DNA of 29,652 nucleotides from a virus. A program made the translations under genes and the position numbers. Positions 16,882 to 24,948 of this stretch are shown in pieces; position 1 is the stretch's first letter; each line of letters opens with the position of its first letter. Location: the IMG/VR virus record IMGVR_UViG_3300025276_000146, positions 1 to 29,652 of that record; one strand, written 5' to 3'. Below the pieces are notes generated by a model. That model ran no database searches and was not told the origin of the DNA. It was given only the letters and a program-made list of their open reading frames with translations.

Positions 16882-16928
16882 CCTCTTTCGAGGAATGCTA
16901 CTCTAAGCACTGAACCTACAGTCTTAGA
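16882..16928 (-). other. Two-hairpin structure in gp6/fibre intergenic region
   Basis: The 98-nt spacer after gp6 can fold twice on the minus strand. The first hairpin (16928-16902) pairs CTAAG-ACTG with CAGT-CTTAG around a TAGGTT loop with one bulged base, plus an extra A-T closing pair. The second (16893-16882) is CCTC-GAAA-GAGG, a GNRA tetraloop, followed by TTTATAATAAATT. Together they resemble a terminator, attenuator or RNase-protected end that separates gp6 from the well-translated 157-residue protein. Confidence 0.5.
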
Positions 16929-16943
16929 CCACTCTATGCATAA

Positions 16944-18818
16944 TTAATATGCCGAGGATGATGTTGATTTATAACCAACTCCAGCACTCGACTCACCACT
17001 TGCAATGGTGTCTACCTCACCTGTTACCTTAACATCTATTGGTGCAATATCAATTAGATTACCTCTACTTGCTACTACATCATTACCTGCTGGGATAACT
17101 GTGAAATCAATCGTTGAATCAGTATTACTTGTAGAAGTAATGTTGATGGCATTGATTGTTATTTTTCCATTTGGATAATCCACTGTACCAGCTGTATTGT
17201 CCAAATAAACTCTAGCACCACTTGATAAGTAGTACCTTCGGATTACACCTAAACCATCATCATCGAAATAGTGAAGGTTAGTTGCGTCTCCTTGAGTATA
17301 GAAACCTGTTGTTTGGATGATACCACCACCCACTGAATTATAACCACTGTTAGGGTTATAGAATCCATTACCAAACGAACTTGTATAACCGAGAGTTTTA
17401 CCTACGATTACGTTAGTCGCTTTCTTTAATCTGATATTACATGTGTTAGATAGTATTGCACTATCTGTTTCATCGATTGCCTTAACAAGATTCGAATGTC
17501 TGAATACAGAATCGAAGTTTGCAAGGTTAGTATTATCGAATACATTAATTGCACTCGTTACAAGTGTTACCAACTCTCCGTTAGAGTATTGGGTTGCATT
17601 CTCATTGTACTTGAATATACATGTTATTAAAATTTTAACTATATCTGCATCAACAATAGTAGGTCTTACTGTCAACATGTTCAATGCATTTAGTTTTGTT
17701 TGTACTGACTTCTTCTCTGTGTCTGATAGGTAGTCTGAGTTCTTTGGTTTAAGTGCAATAAACACTTTACCATATTGTGGTGGGTCATTATCTTCTCCAC
17801 CCCATACTGCAACTGCATCTGCGTTCGGGTAATACTCACTGACCTTTGCTTTGTAGTCATTCAGTGTTACCAGTCTGTTCTGAGATGTATAGAACTTTGT
17901 TGCTTTAAATTTGATTGAGTCTATAGATTCTTTCTCTGCACCACCGCCTGCCTTGACGACTCTTGTAGTTGTGATATCTGAGAATCCATTGATGTTACTA
18001 GTAATTGAGAACTTGTTCGCTCCGTCTGCGTGAGTCACATCAACAACAATGTAAGTTACTGTTATTGTATCACCATCTTTTAGAGCTGCACCTAGAACAC
18101 CATCTCCGAAGTATAGTTCTACATACCCCTCTTCGTTTTCTTGAGTGTAGTATACTTTAGATGATGTAGTAATTGAAGAGATATTTGTTGACAATGCATA
18201 GGTCGATGTCACACCATTAGATGCTACTGTTACAGCAATCTGTTGTTTATCGATTCTTGGATTTGATAATACAAATTTAGGATTTGCAATCTGTGTGTCA
18301 AAGATAAATGTATCAGTTGAATAGGTTCCTTGAACTAAATTTACATCCGTGTAATTGTAAGTAGTTCCGTTCTGAGATGGTCTGACTGTTGAAGTCACAA
18401 CAAAGTTATAGTTAGTTCCATCATAAACTGTTTGGAAAACTGTTCCTCTTAGTAACTGCATCGCTGCAGTAGATGGGGAAGTCCCATCTGAATTGATTAC
18501 TTTAGAACATGCAACATCAATTGTTGCTACTGAAGCAGTCTCGGAAGCAGGTGTAAATCCTAAATCCTTTGCACGAGACACTACGTTCTTTCTCATCTGA
18601 GCAGAATCTAAGAATAGTTCAGAAGCTGCAATGTTAGTATTTACTGCACCAATGTGTGATGCATATGCAAGTAGGTCAATCAACACTGACATGTTAGACC
18701 CTTCAAAGTCATAATCCTTAAACTTATCTTGACCTTTGAGATACCCTTTTAGATTATCTGCAATTGCATCAAAATCTAAATCGGTTACGTTTATTTGTGA
18801 ACTGTTTGTTGTTGCCAT
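16944..18818 (-). CDS. gp6: Baseplate wedge protein gp6 (624 aa)
   Basis: This is a homologue of T4 gp6 (660 aa), the wedge protein that forms the inner ring of the baseplate and belongs to the gpJ-like wedge group. The diagnostic block is at residues ~40-93: SNMSVLIDLLAYASHIGAVN followed by ELFLDSAQMRKNVVSRAKDL and GFTPAS. Further family-like stretches are a middle part with TRVVKAGGGAEKESIDSIKF and then LVTLNDYKAKVSEYYPNADA. The ATG at 18818 follows the gp25 stop directly (TAAGATG), so gp25 and gp6 are co-translated, as expected for proteins of one wedge. The C-terminus is short and Ser-rich. No frameshift or missing segment is apparent. Confidence 0.93.
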   Translation of the reverse strand: MATTNSSQINVTDLDFDAIADNLKGYLKGQDKFKDYDFEGSNMSVLIDLLAYASHIGAVNTNIAASELFLDSAQMRKNVVSRAKDLGFTPASETASVATIDVACSKVINSDGTSPSTAAMQLLRGTVFQTVYDGTNYNFVVTSTVRPSQNGTTYNYTDVNLVQGTYSTDTFIFDTQIANPKFVLSNPRIDKQQIAVTVASNGVTSTYALSTNISSITTSSKVYYTQENEEGYVELYFGDGVLGAALKDGDTITVTYIVVDVTHADGANKFSITSNINGFSDITTTRVVKAGGGAEKESIDSIKFKATKFYTSQNRLVTLNDYKAKVSEYYPNADAVAVWGGEDNDPPQYGKVFIALKPKNSDYLSDTEKKSVQTKLNALNMLTVRPTIVDADIVKILITCIFKYNENATQYSNGELVTLVTSAINVFDNTNLANFDSVFRHSNLVKAIDETDSAILSNTCNIRLKKATNVIVGKTLGYTSSFGNGFYNPNSGYNSVGGGIIQTTGFYTQGDATNLHYFDDDGLGVIRRYYLSSGARVYLDNTAGTVDYPNGKITINAINITSTSNTDSTIDFTVIPAGNDVVASRGNLIDIAPIDVKVTGEVDTIASGESSAGVGYKSTSSSAY

Positions 18819-18819
18819 C

Positions 18820-19239
18820 TTATCTTGCCCTTGTTACGGTGAATGTTAAATCTTGATTCTTCACACCATCTACTATGTTATAAAAGATAGTTACGTCCAT
18901 CTCGTTTCTTTCTACGTCTCCAAATCTGACTACTACGTTTGAAACTCTTGGTTCAAAAGTCTCTATCATTTCCTTTATCGTACCACGCATTCTATTAATC
19001 TTTCTATCGGTATCCAATTCGAATAACATGTTTCTAATAGAAGCACCAAAGTTTGGTTTAAATGGTCTCTCATACTTATTGGTAAGAACTATATTTCTGA
19101 CTGCTCTTTTGATTGCATCTGTATCGGACTTAAGAGTGACATCACCTGTAACTGGATGAGCTCTCATACCAATATCCATATCAGAGTAAATATTTTTCGT
19201 TGCAACGGTCTTCCCGTTATTGATTATTGAATCTACCAT
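18820..19239 (-). CDS. gp25: Baseplate wedge protein gp25 (139 aa)
   Basis: This is a GPW/gp25-family protein (T4 gp25 is 132 aa), the sheath-initiating wedge subunit that nucleates the contractile sheath and contacts gp6. The family landmarks are IYSDMDIGM near residue 17, the RNIVLTNKYERPFKPNFGAS block at 48-67, and the EPR motif at residues 96-98. The ATG at 19239 is preceded by only 5 nt after a perfect TATAAATA, so the predicted late transcript starts on the initiation codon. No Shine-Dalgarno is available from such a transcript. Read-through from gp5 upstream could supply a longer leader. Confidence 0.93.
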   Translation of the reverse strand: MVDSIINNGKTVATKNIYSDMDIGMRAHPVTGDVTLKSDTDAIKRAVRNIVLTNKYERPFKPNFGASIRNMLFELDTDRKINRMRGTIKEMIETFEPRVSNVVVRFGDVERNEMDVTIFYNIVDGVKNQDLTFTVTRAR

Positions 19240-19244
19240 GTATC

Positions 19245-19252
19245 TATTTATA
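19245..19252 (-). promoter_or_regulatory. T4-type late promoter abutting gp25 start
   Basis: A perfect TATAAATA on the minus strand ends 5 nt before the gp25 ATG, inside the 27-nt gp5/gp25 spacer. In T4 late promoters this box occupies about -13 to -6, which puts +1 on the A of the start codon. Confidence 0.7.
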
Positions 19253-19266
19253 CTCGCTTAACATCT

Positions 19267-20565
19267 CTAACTTGGTTTCTTAGAAGTATATGTACCCGAA
19301 CTTGAACCACCACTTACAATTGTCTTATGTTTGTGGGTTGCAAGTGTCGGAGCTGCTCCAGCCTTAGTTGAGATATCTCCAGTCGCTGCAATTGTTGAAT
19401 CATTTGTTTGAGCTCCAGTGATATGAACCGTTCCGTCAACCTTTAAGTTTGTAGTCATTGTTGTTTCGGGTGAAGTCAATGTAGTATTGCCTGTGACATC
19501 TGCATTCAGTGTTCCACCTATCTGTGCATCTACGTTACCTTCGGTCACATCTAAGTTGACGTTTCCTTTTGTTACTGTTGTAAGAACATTTCCTTCTGAA
19601 ACTGTTGTAGTCATGTCTCCTAGTAATACGTTTGTTGTTACGTTACCTGTATTGACATTGATAGTTACGTTACCTTTCTCTACGGTCACCTCTGCATTAC
19701 CAGCGATGTAAATCTTGTCGTCCTTACATACTACTTGATAGTGGTCGTTAACTATTCGTGAAACCTCTGACCCATCGGGATGTATCTCATGGAACGTTCC
19801 CGACCTGTGATGTATGTTGAGTCTTTCTGCACCTAGTGTGTCATCAACTTCGATTAGATGACCCGACTCTGTTGCTGTTACTTTGTTGTATGGATAGACT
19901 GGTGCTTCTGCACTGTCTAAGAATCCTTCTAGGTTGTCTGATAGTTTATGTTCATATAGAGTTCCTTCTTTGGAAGTTCCTCTAGCAAAACTTGACAAAT
20001 CCGAAGCATCGGTATATAATGGATAGTATGGTAAATCTTTTTCTGTAAGTTCTGTCTCTGTGATTGTAGAACCTGTTGCATCATACATTACCGTAATTTC
20101 TTTTGGAGTCTTTGGTGCAGTATCCATTGCCGTTGTTAATCCAAATCCCCTTCTAGTATCTTGTACTGGATTAGGCCCATCGGATGTATCTTTGTAATCG
20201 TCAACGGTTAATTTTCTTGGGTCATTGAACCCTCTTTCAGTTGTCCTAGTTATAAGATTATCTTGGACGGTTTCTTTGTATCCTGCTTGAGTGATTCCTG
20301 CTGTTGTTCCTAGGATGATTGGGTCTTGTTTTAAATCCCCATCTCTAAAGTAACCGAATACAGTAGAACCTTCTATCAGTCCATGTTGTGTTCCTATTCC
20401 CGAAAGACCTGCTGTGGTTGTTGGAAGGATTACTTGACACCATGGTAAATCGGGAGACGCAATGTATTGTTTGTCGTCTGTATGAATTCCGTATATACGT
20501 ACACGTACCCTACCTATCATAAGAGGGTCTTGTCTGTCCTCAACTATTCCATAAAAATATTCCAT
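19267..20565 (-). CDS. gp5: Baseplate central spike gp5, no lysozyme domain (432 aa)
   Basis: Residues ~1-110 form the OB-fold typical of gp5/VgrG spikes (MEYFYGIVEDRQDPLMIGRV, then GYFRDGDLKQDPIILG). T4 gp5 (575 aa) carries a lysozyme domain after this. Here residues ~110-280 show no lysozyme-like catalytic layout and seem to be a linker with a small domain. Residues ~285-375 are a triple beta-helix needle with 9-residue repeats of the form xxTxVxxGN (VEKGNVTINV, NTGNVTTNV, SEGNVLTTV). The C-terminus has an HxH pair (H411, H413) before a Ser/Gly tail. The protein punctures the outer membrane at the tip of the tail tube. Start and upstream stop overlap as TAATG with the gp27-like gene. Confidence 0.9.
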   Translation of the reverse strand: MEYFYGIVEDRQDPLMIGRVRVRIYGIHTDDKQYIASPDLPWCQVILPTTTAGLSGIGTQHGLIEGSTVFGYFRDGDLKQDPIILGTTAGITQAGYKETVQDNLITRTTERGFNDPRKLTVDDYKDTSDGPNPVQDTRRGFGLTTAMDTAPKTPKEITVMYDATGSTITETELTEKDLPYYPLYTDASDLSSFARGTSKEGTLYEHKLSDNLEGFLDSAEAPVYPYNKVTATESGHLIEVDDTLGAERLNIHHRSGTFHEIHPDGSEVSRIVNDHYQVVCKDDKIYIAGNAEVTVEKGNVTINVNTGNVTTNVLLGDMTTTVSEGNVLTTVTKGNVNLDVTEGNVDAQIGGTLNADVTGNTTLTSPETTMTTNLKVDGTVHITGAQTNDSTIAATGDISTKAGAAPTLATHKHKTIVSGGSSSGTYTSKKPS

Positions 20566-22013
20566 TATACGTTCTTCGCTCCTTTATCAGAATCATAAGC
20601 AGATTGTGCATCCTCAATCTTCATTGTTAAACTTTCCTTGACACATTCTAAATGCATTACACCACTTCCTTCAGTCGGTTGAAAATTAACACTAAGGTCG
20701 GTTATAAGATATCTGTCATCATTTAAACTATCACCACTATTACCGTCTATGGTTTCTGCATGTGGTATGTTAAGTTTAATAACCATCCCCACTGAGATGT
20801 CTGTTCTTAATGGTATGGATACTACCATCCTATGTTGTTGTAAAATTTCCATCAATGCCTTTCTTTCTAGTTCTGCATTACTCTTACTTTTTGAACCTTG
20901 AAAGACTTCATCTGTTTCAATAGAATCTGCATTATCAAATGTATGATTAGATGTATACCCATAGTGAACTACGGAATCAAATCCCATGTTCATTGCTATG
21001 TCAACATCTAATTCCATTGAATCGGGAGACTGTCTATCATCTGTTTGGTTATGAGCGGACATAACAACTTCGGGTTCGTCGGTTATGATTAATGGGAAGC
21101 CAGAGATGTGAGCTCCTCTTTCCATAGTTTCTTTGTAATCATAAACCACGTCCTCTTGTAGTTTTCTAACTGGGTCATAGATTTTCATAGAAGACCCATA
21201 TGCACCACCGATTAATCCTGCGAGAGTATCGAACTCTTGTGGTTTGTAATAAGATAGTATTCTACTGTTGAGACCGCCTGGAGCGTTTAAGTCTTTATTT
21301 TCACTGTCGGTATCGCCTGATGTTGGTTTGAATGTAAACTCAACTGGGAATTCCATACCAAACATTGAATCAACTGAACCAAATCTAAATCCACCATTGA
21401 GTGTTTGATAAAAGAACATAGAGTTTTTCCAACCCTCACTCTTTTCAGAATTAGAGGTATTGACAATGTAATCTATGAATCTATTTACCGTCCAATTAGG
21501 ACAAATGAATTGATGGTTTGCTGGAGTGGTTTCTTCCCACAAGTCAAACTCATCTACTTGGAAATGGGCATCGTCTATTAATGCACTGAGTAGCATTGCA
21601 CTCTTTGACCCTCTAAAGGTCTTACTTAATCTTTTCTTTTTAACAAAGAATTGTCTAGGGTCAATGAAAGATAACACATATGACTGTGTACTTTCTTTTG
21701 GTCTTTGTACGTTCTCTACTTTATAAATTCTGAAGGTCTTATCTATAGTAAATTCTTTTGCAGCTTCTTCATCGAAACCTTCTTTCTGTTTAATGGATAT
21801 ACGGATGAATTCTTGACCTGTAAATCTGTAGTTCTTTAATAGTCCTAGACCATCAATAACGGATGCTTGACCCGAACAAAACTTTGAGTAGATTGATTCA
21901 TATAAGGTAACCCCTACAGTCGTTGCGTCGACAACTACTGTCTCACCAAATTGGTTTATAATTGTGAATGCTTCGAGGGTAAACCCCCCTGCTACGAAAT
22001 TACCTGTCGCCAT
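20565..22013 (-). CDS. gp27: gp27-like baseplate hub protein (482 aa)
   Basis: This fits the tail-hub fold that joins the gp5 spike to the tail tube. Features parallel to T4 gp27 (391 aa) are an early VTLYESIYSKF segment (T4 MRDSLYG), FIRISIKQKEG, FRIYKVENVQRPKESTQSY, and then the LSKTFRGSKSAMLLSALID block (T4 [20 protein letters not shown]). The C-terminal part DRYLITDLSVNFQPTEGSGV is equivalent to the T4 YVDEVIHELSNNNSVTHL region. The gene directly precedes gp5 with a TAATG overlap, which matches the known gp5-gp27 complex. The N-terminal MATGNFVAGGFTLEAF strand is additional. Assignment is by recalled motif alignment plus context; sequence identity to T4 is low. Confidence 0.8.
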   Translation of the reverse strand: MATGNFVAGGFTLEAFTIINQFGETVVVDATTVGVTLYESIYSKFCSGQASVIDGLGLLKNYRFTGQEFIRISIKQKEGFDEEAAKEFTIDKTFRIYKVENVQRPKESTQSYVLSFIDPRQFFVKKKRLSKTFRGSKSAMLLSALIDDAHFQVDEFDLWEETTPANHQFICPNWTVNRFIDYIVNTSNSEKSEGWKNSMFFYQTLNGGFRFGSVDSMFGMEFPVEFTFKPTSGDTDSENKDLNAPGGLNSRILSYYKPQEFDTLAGLIGGAYGSSMKIYDPVRKLQEDVVYDYKETMERGAHISGFPLIITDEPEVVMSAHNQTDDRQSPDSMELDVDIAMNMGFDSVVHYGYTSNHTFDNADSIETDEVFQGSKSKSNAELERKALMEILQQHRMVVSIPLRTDISVGMVIKLNIPHAETIDGNSGDSLNDDRYLITDLSVNFQPTEGSGVMHLECVKESLTMKIEDAQSAYDSDKGAKNV

Positions 22014-22729
22014 TACGAACTCATTACTCTATCAAACTCTTGTACTACTCTTCTTATATACTCGGGTCTGATAATCTTTATTAGTCTCTTCTTCTCATTT
22101 TTGTCGAACTCATCCTGCCATAGAGTTACAGACGAGAACCCACTTGCAAAGGTGTTTCTTATTAACCCATCTGCATTTTTATAATATGCAATACCATCAA
22201 TCTGATTGATAGCATCTTGGACTGTTGATGACTTATTAGATATTGAACCAGTAATAGTATCACCACCTGTGAAAGGTAACACACCTGTAACACCCATACG
22301 GCTATATGTAGGTTGCACTTTGATGACGTTTCCTGTATTACCATCTCCAGCAGTAATGGTTTCTCCTAATAGGTACTTACTTGTCTGAGATATCATCGAT
22401 GAGGTATCTGCAAACGTCAACCATTGGCCTGGATATTTTTGTTTTAAATATGTCTCGAAGGTCTGTGTATCTTTATGCCAATCGAAGTAGGATTCCATTT
22501 CATTAACTAATAGGAATGTCCAATGAAGGTCACCGTTACCGTACAACTTAGTTGCAACTACATCGGGCCGTTCACCATCTTCCAATTCGTAGAACTCATA
22601 ATTGACAATTTGATTAACTGCATTTTGTTCTATAGAAGACTTTCTAAAAAAGTCTTTGATTGTAATCCATTTACCATTACTAAGTTTGTATTGAGTTGTA
22701 GGAAAATTCTTAAAATATTCGTTTGCCAT
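22013..22729 (-). CDS. gp53: Baseplate wedge protein gp53 (238 aa)
   Basis: This is a gp53-family wedge component, which in T4 (196 aa) joins neighbouring wedges around the hub. The landmark is residues ~1-80: YFKNFPTTQY, then NYEFYELEDGERPDVVATKL followed by YGNGDLHWTFLLVNEM. A region at ~120-175 (LGETITAGDGNTGNVI, then GVTGVLPFTGGDTITGSIS) is a small glycine-rich beta insertion absent, as I recall, from T4. The C-terminus IKIIRPEYIRRVVQEFDRVM matches the family's basic helix. Its stop overlaps the gp27-like start (TAATG) and its start lies 2 nt after the gp48-like stop, so it belongs to one tightly packed operon. Confidence 0.9.
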   Translation of the reverse strand: MANEYFKNFPTTQYKLSNGKWITIKDFFRKSSIEQNAVNQIVNYEFYELEDGERPDVVATKLYGNGDLHWTFLLVNEMESYFDWHKDTQTFETYLKQKYPGQWLTFADTSSMISQTSKYLLGETITAGDGNTGNVIKVQPTYSRMGVTGVLPFTGGDTITGSISNKSSTVQDAINQIDGIAYYKNADGLIRNTFASGFSSVTLWQDEFDKNEKKRLIKIIRPEYIRRVVQEFDRVMSS

Positions 22730-22731
22730 TC

Positions 22732-23853
22732 TTAACCACCGCCTGGTTTGTTAGGTTTTTGAGACATTGCAACGGTATCTGACCTTCTACTTGCAAGTGA
22801 CTTATTACCTTCACCAATAGTCTTATCTGCATATGAATTTTTAGATATCTGCTGATAGTTCTCTTGAGTGAGTATTTTTATTTCTGTGAAACTTATTGAC
22901 ATAGATGTTGAGATTGGGTATCCATCTTCGAATAACTTAGTTGAATGTTTGACTGTTACATTTGTACAAACCATAGGTAGGAAGTCATCGAATCTCATTG
23001 CGATTGGGCCTTCCCAAGCAACATCAAAAATATTAGGATAATTGAAATAGTTTTCTACTGCAGTTTCCCCTTCAGCATTACTATATGTATCGGGTAGCAT
23101 TGCAGTCTTGAATGCCCATATGATATCCTGTACTGCTTTTGCTTCCTGTGTATTTCTAGGATAGAATTGGTAATCAAAACTAAAGTCTCTGAAAGGAACT
23201 CCTTCAAACATCTGTTCTTCCATAGGGTTGATTGCTCTACCAGCAAGGAAGTTTGATGCATCACCAACAACCATTGTTGCAAGGGATTGCAGTCCAGTCT
23301 GAATTGCACCTTCTAATGCAGTACCAGTCGCTTGCATTGTTGAACCGTCCATCTTACCATTAAAGGAATCTTTTATTTCTAAGACACCTCTGATACCAGC
23401 ACCAATACCAGTTTTAGCATAAGAGGCATCAACCTTATCATCCATTTCTTCTGGCACGTATAATGCAATCACTGCTTTCTCTGTGGAAAGTAGATTCTTA
23501 TTGTTTGCACCTTCTCTTGCTGTTCTTGGTCTAGTAGTAAAGACGATGAAGTTTTCCACACCGTCACCAATTGGATATTGCATTTCCCTTACTGTAGTCG
23601 CAGGGGACATCTTAGCATACTTTTTAGTGTTTCTAGTTTCTTGACTTTTGCTTAGACTGTTCCTTCTTGCATTCAAAGTCTGATTTGCTTTTTCAGCTTG
23701 TTGTTTAAGTACGTCTGCTTTGGCGTCTGTCAAACCCTCAAAGTCTTTTATATCGTATCCAGTTCCAGTAAGTTTTGCTTGTATTCCTTTTAGGGATTTA
23801 ACGGCACTCTTTGCTTGGTTTACTTTGTTCAGTATCTTGTTGATATTCGGCAT
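22732..23853 (-). CDS. gp48: gp48-like baseplate tail tube cap (373 aa)
   Basis: This is the first gene of the leftward late operon. The C-terminal segment STSMSISFTEIKILTQENYQ corresponds to the T4 gp48 C-terminus (STFTLEITMREIITLNRASL), and the middle PFRDFSFDYQFYPRNTQEAK parallels T4 VFTWDLTPRSTEDL, both part of the tail-tube fold. Length (373 vs about 364) agrees. Residues ~1-75 are highly charged and helical (KLTGTGYDIKDFEGLTDAKA, QQAEKANQTLNARRNSL). The protein would cap the hub and, with gp54, initiate tube assembly. The leader is ~35 nt from a CATAAATA late box. A gp54-type homologue lies on the opposite strand at 26963, supporting assignment of this one as gp48. Confidence 0.8.
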   Translation of the reverse strand: MPNINKILNKVNQAKSAVKSLKGIQAKLTGTGYDIKDFEGLTDAKADVLKQQAEKANQTLNARRNSLSKSQETRNTKKYAKMSPATTVREMQYPIGDGVENFIVFTTRPRTAREGANNKNLLSTEKAVIALYVPEEMDDKVDASYAKTGIGAGIRGVLEIKDSFNGKMDGSTMQATGTALEGAIQTGLQSLATMVVGDASNFLAGRAINPMEEQMFEGVPFRDFSFDYQFYPRNTQEAKAVQDIIWAFKTAMLPDTYSNAEGETAVENYFNYPNIFDVAWEGPIAMRFDDFLPMVCTNVTVKHSTKLFEDGYPISTSMSISFTEIKILTQENYQQISKNSYADKTIGEGNKSLASRRSDTVAMSQKPNKPGGG

Positions 23854-23863
23854 TCGAAATCCC

Positions 23864-23871
23864 TATAAATA
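23864..23871 (+). promoter_or_regulatory. T4-type late promoter for the rightward operon
   Basis: A perfect TATAAATA on the plus strand lies 28 nt before the gp4 ATG at 23900, with predicted +1 at about 23877. It lies within the leader of the divergent gp48-like gene. Confidence 0.7.
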
Positions 23872-23894
23872 GTTATATTAATTATGGTTACTGT

Positions 23895-23902
23895 TATTTA
23901 TG
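23895..23902 (-). promoter_or_regulatory. T4-type late promoter for the leftward baseplate operon
   Basis: CATAAATA on the minus strand (7/8 match to the late consensus) lies ~41 nt upstream of the gp48-like ATG, with predicted +1 near 23889. The complement of its CAT is the gp4 start codon on the plus strand, so promoter and start codon share bases. Confidence 0.5.
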
Positions 23903-24349
23903 GCATATTCGGGTAAGTTTAAACCAAAGAACTACAAAAAATATAGAGGAGACCCTACTAAAATCTTTTATAGGTCGTTGTGGGAGCGTAGATTCATGGT
24001 TTACTGTGATGAAAACAGCAATATCCTTGAATGGGGAAGTGAAGAAATCATAATCCCCTACATTTCTCCCTTAGACAAACGAGCTCATAGGTATTTTCCC
24101 GACTTTTACATAAAGTATGTGAACGCACAAGGTAAAATACTCCGTGAAATCATAGAAGTGAAACCAAAACGACAAACTAAACCCCCCAAGATGCCTAAAA
24201 GAAAAACTCAAAGGTACTACAAAGAGGTTGCAACCTACGTTGTCAACGAAGCAAAGTTTAAAGCTGCAGAAAGTTTCTGCAAAGATAGGAAACTAGGTTT
24301 TAGAATACTAACCGAAGACCATTTACTCCCAAAGAAGGTAAAAAAATGA
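23900..24349 (+). CDS. gp4: Head completion nuclease gp4 (149 aa)
   Basis: This is a close homologue of T4 gp4 (also called gp50/4; ~150 aa), which acts on filled heads before tail joining and has been reported to be a nuclease. Conserved stretches are IFYRSLWERRFMVYCDENSN, WGSEEIIIPY, RAHRYFPDFYI and EIIEVKPKRQTKPPK. The last two give a PD-(D/E)xK-type active site, with D68, E86 and K88 the likely catalytic residues. The protein is basic, consistent with DNA binding. It is the first gene of the rightward operon and overlaps the next start by 4 nt (ATGA). An upstream ATG at 23884 is out of frame and is quickly stopped. Confidence 0.95.
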   Translation: MAYSGKFKPKNYKKYRGDPTKIFYRSLWERRFMVYCDENSNILEWGSEEIIIPYISPLDKRAHRYFPDFYIKYVNAQGKILREIIEVKPKRQTKPPKMPKRKTQRYYKEVATYVVNEAKFKAAESFCKDRKLGFRILTEDHLLPKKVKK

Positions 24350-24948
24350 AGAAATTATATGTATTTGATTTAGATGGAGTCTTGATTGACTCAAAAGCAA
24401 ACATGGAACTGGCATTCAACAAGTTAGACACTGGTAAACCTTTTGAGGATACCACTAATACGTTCCCAAGTTACTTTAAACACATCGGTAAACCGTTTAA
24501 AGATATCTTAACTGAGATGGGTATACTTACTGACCAAGATGAGTTGATGAGAAGGTACAATAGATACTCTGCAGCGAACTCTAAGTTGATAAAGTTTTAC
24601 GATGGGGTGGAAGAACACCTTCAATCTTTAGAGCGTGACGGTAAGAAATTAGCCGTGGTAACTTCGAAGTCGGAATCACGAGCAAATGCTATTCTCGCTG
24701 AGATTAACGTCAATTTTGAAATCATATGTTGTCCCACTGAAGGATTGAGAGGTAAACCGTCCCCCGACCAACTACTGTATACCCTTGCATATTGTAACAC
24801 TGACCCAAAGGATGCAGTCTATGTTGGTGACATGCAAGTAGATATGGATTGTGCAAACAGAGCGGGAGTGGATTTCATTTACGCAGAATATGGTTATGGA
24901 GATATAGAGTCATGTTGGAACAGAGCAGAATGCATACAGTCGGTTTAA
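24346..24948 (+). CDS. HAD-family phosphatase with cap domain (200 aa)
   Basis: This is a haloacid dehalogenase superfamily hydrolase. Motif I is YVFDLDGVLIDS with nucleophile D8 and acid/base D10. Residues ~15-85 form an alpha-helical C1 cap. Motif II is VVTSKS (T106/S107), motif III is GKPSP (K137), and motif IV is YVGDMQVDMDCA (D162, D166). The cap and size resemble phosphoglycolate phosphatase or beta-phosphoglucomutase-type members more than KdsC, which lacks a cap. It overlaps gp4 by 4 nt and the kdsB-like gene by 19 nt, so a joint role in sugar-phosphate metabolism leading to a CMP-sugar is plausible. The substrate cannot be told from sequence. Confidence 0.9.
   Translation: MKKLYVFDLDGVLIDSKANMELAFNKLDTGKPFEDTTNTFPSYFKHIGKPFKDILTEMGILTDQDELMRRYNRYSAANSKLIKFYDGVEEHLQSLERDGKKLAVVTSKSESRANAILAEINVNFEIICCPTEGLRGKPSPDQLLYTLAYCNTDPKDAVYVGDMQVDMDCANRAGVDFIYAEYGYGDIESCWNRAECIQSV

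Noticed and set aside
16880-16945. tRNA-like fragment (GGTTCAG… near paired stems) in the gp6/fibre spacer
   Set aside because: No acceptor stem, anticodon arm or T-loop in the right order; two simple hairpins explain it.
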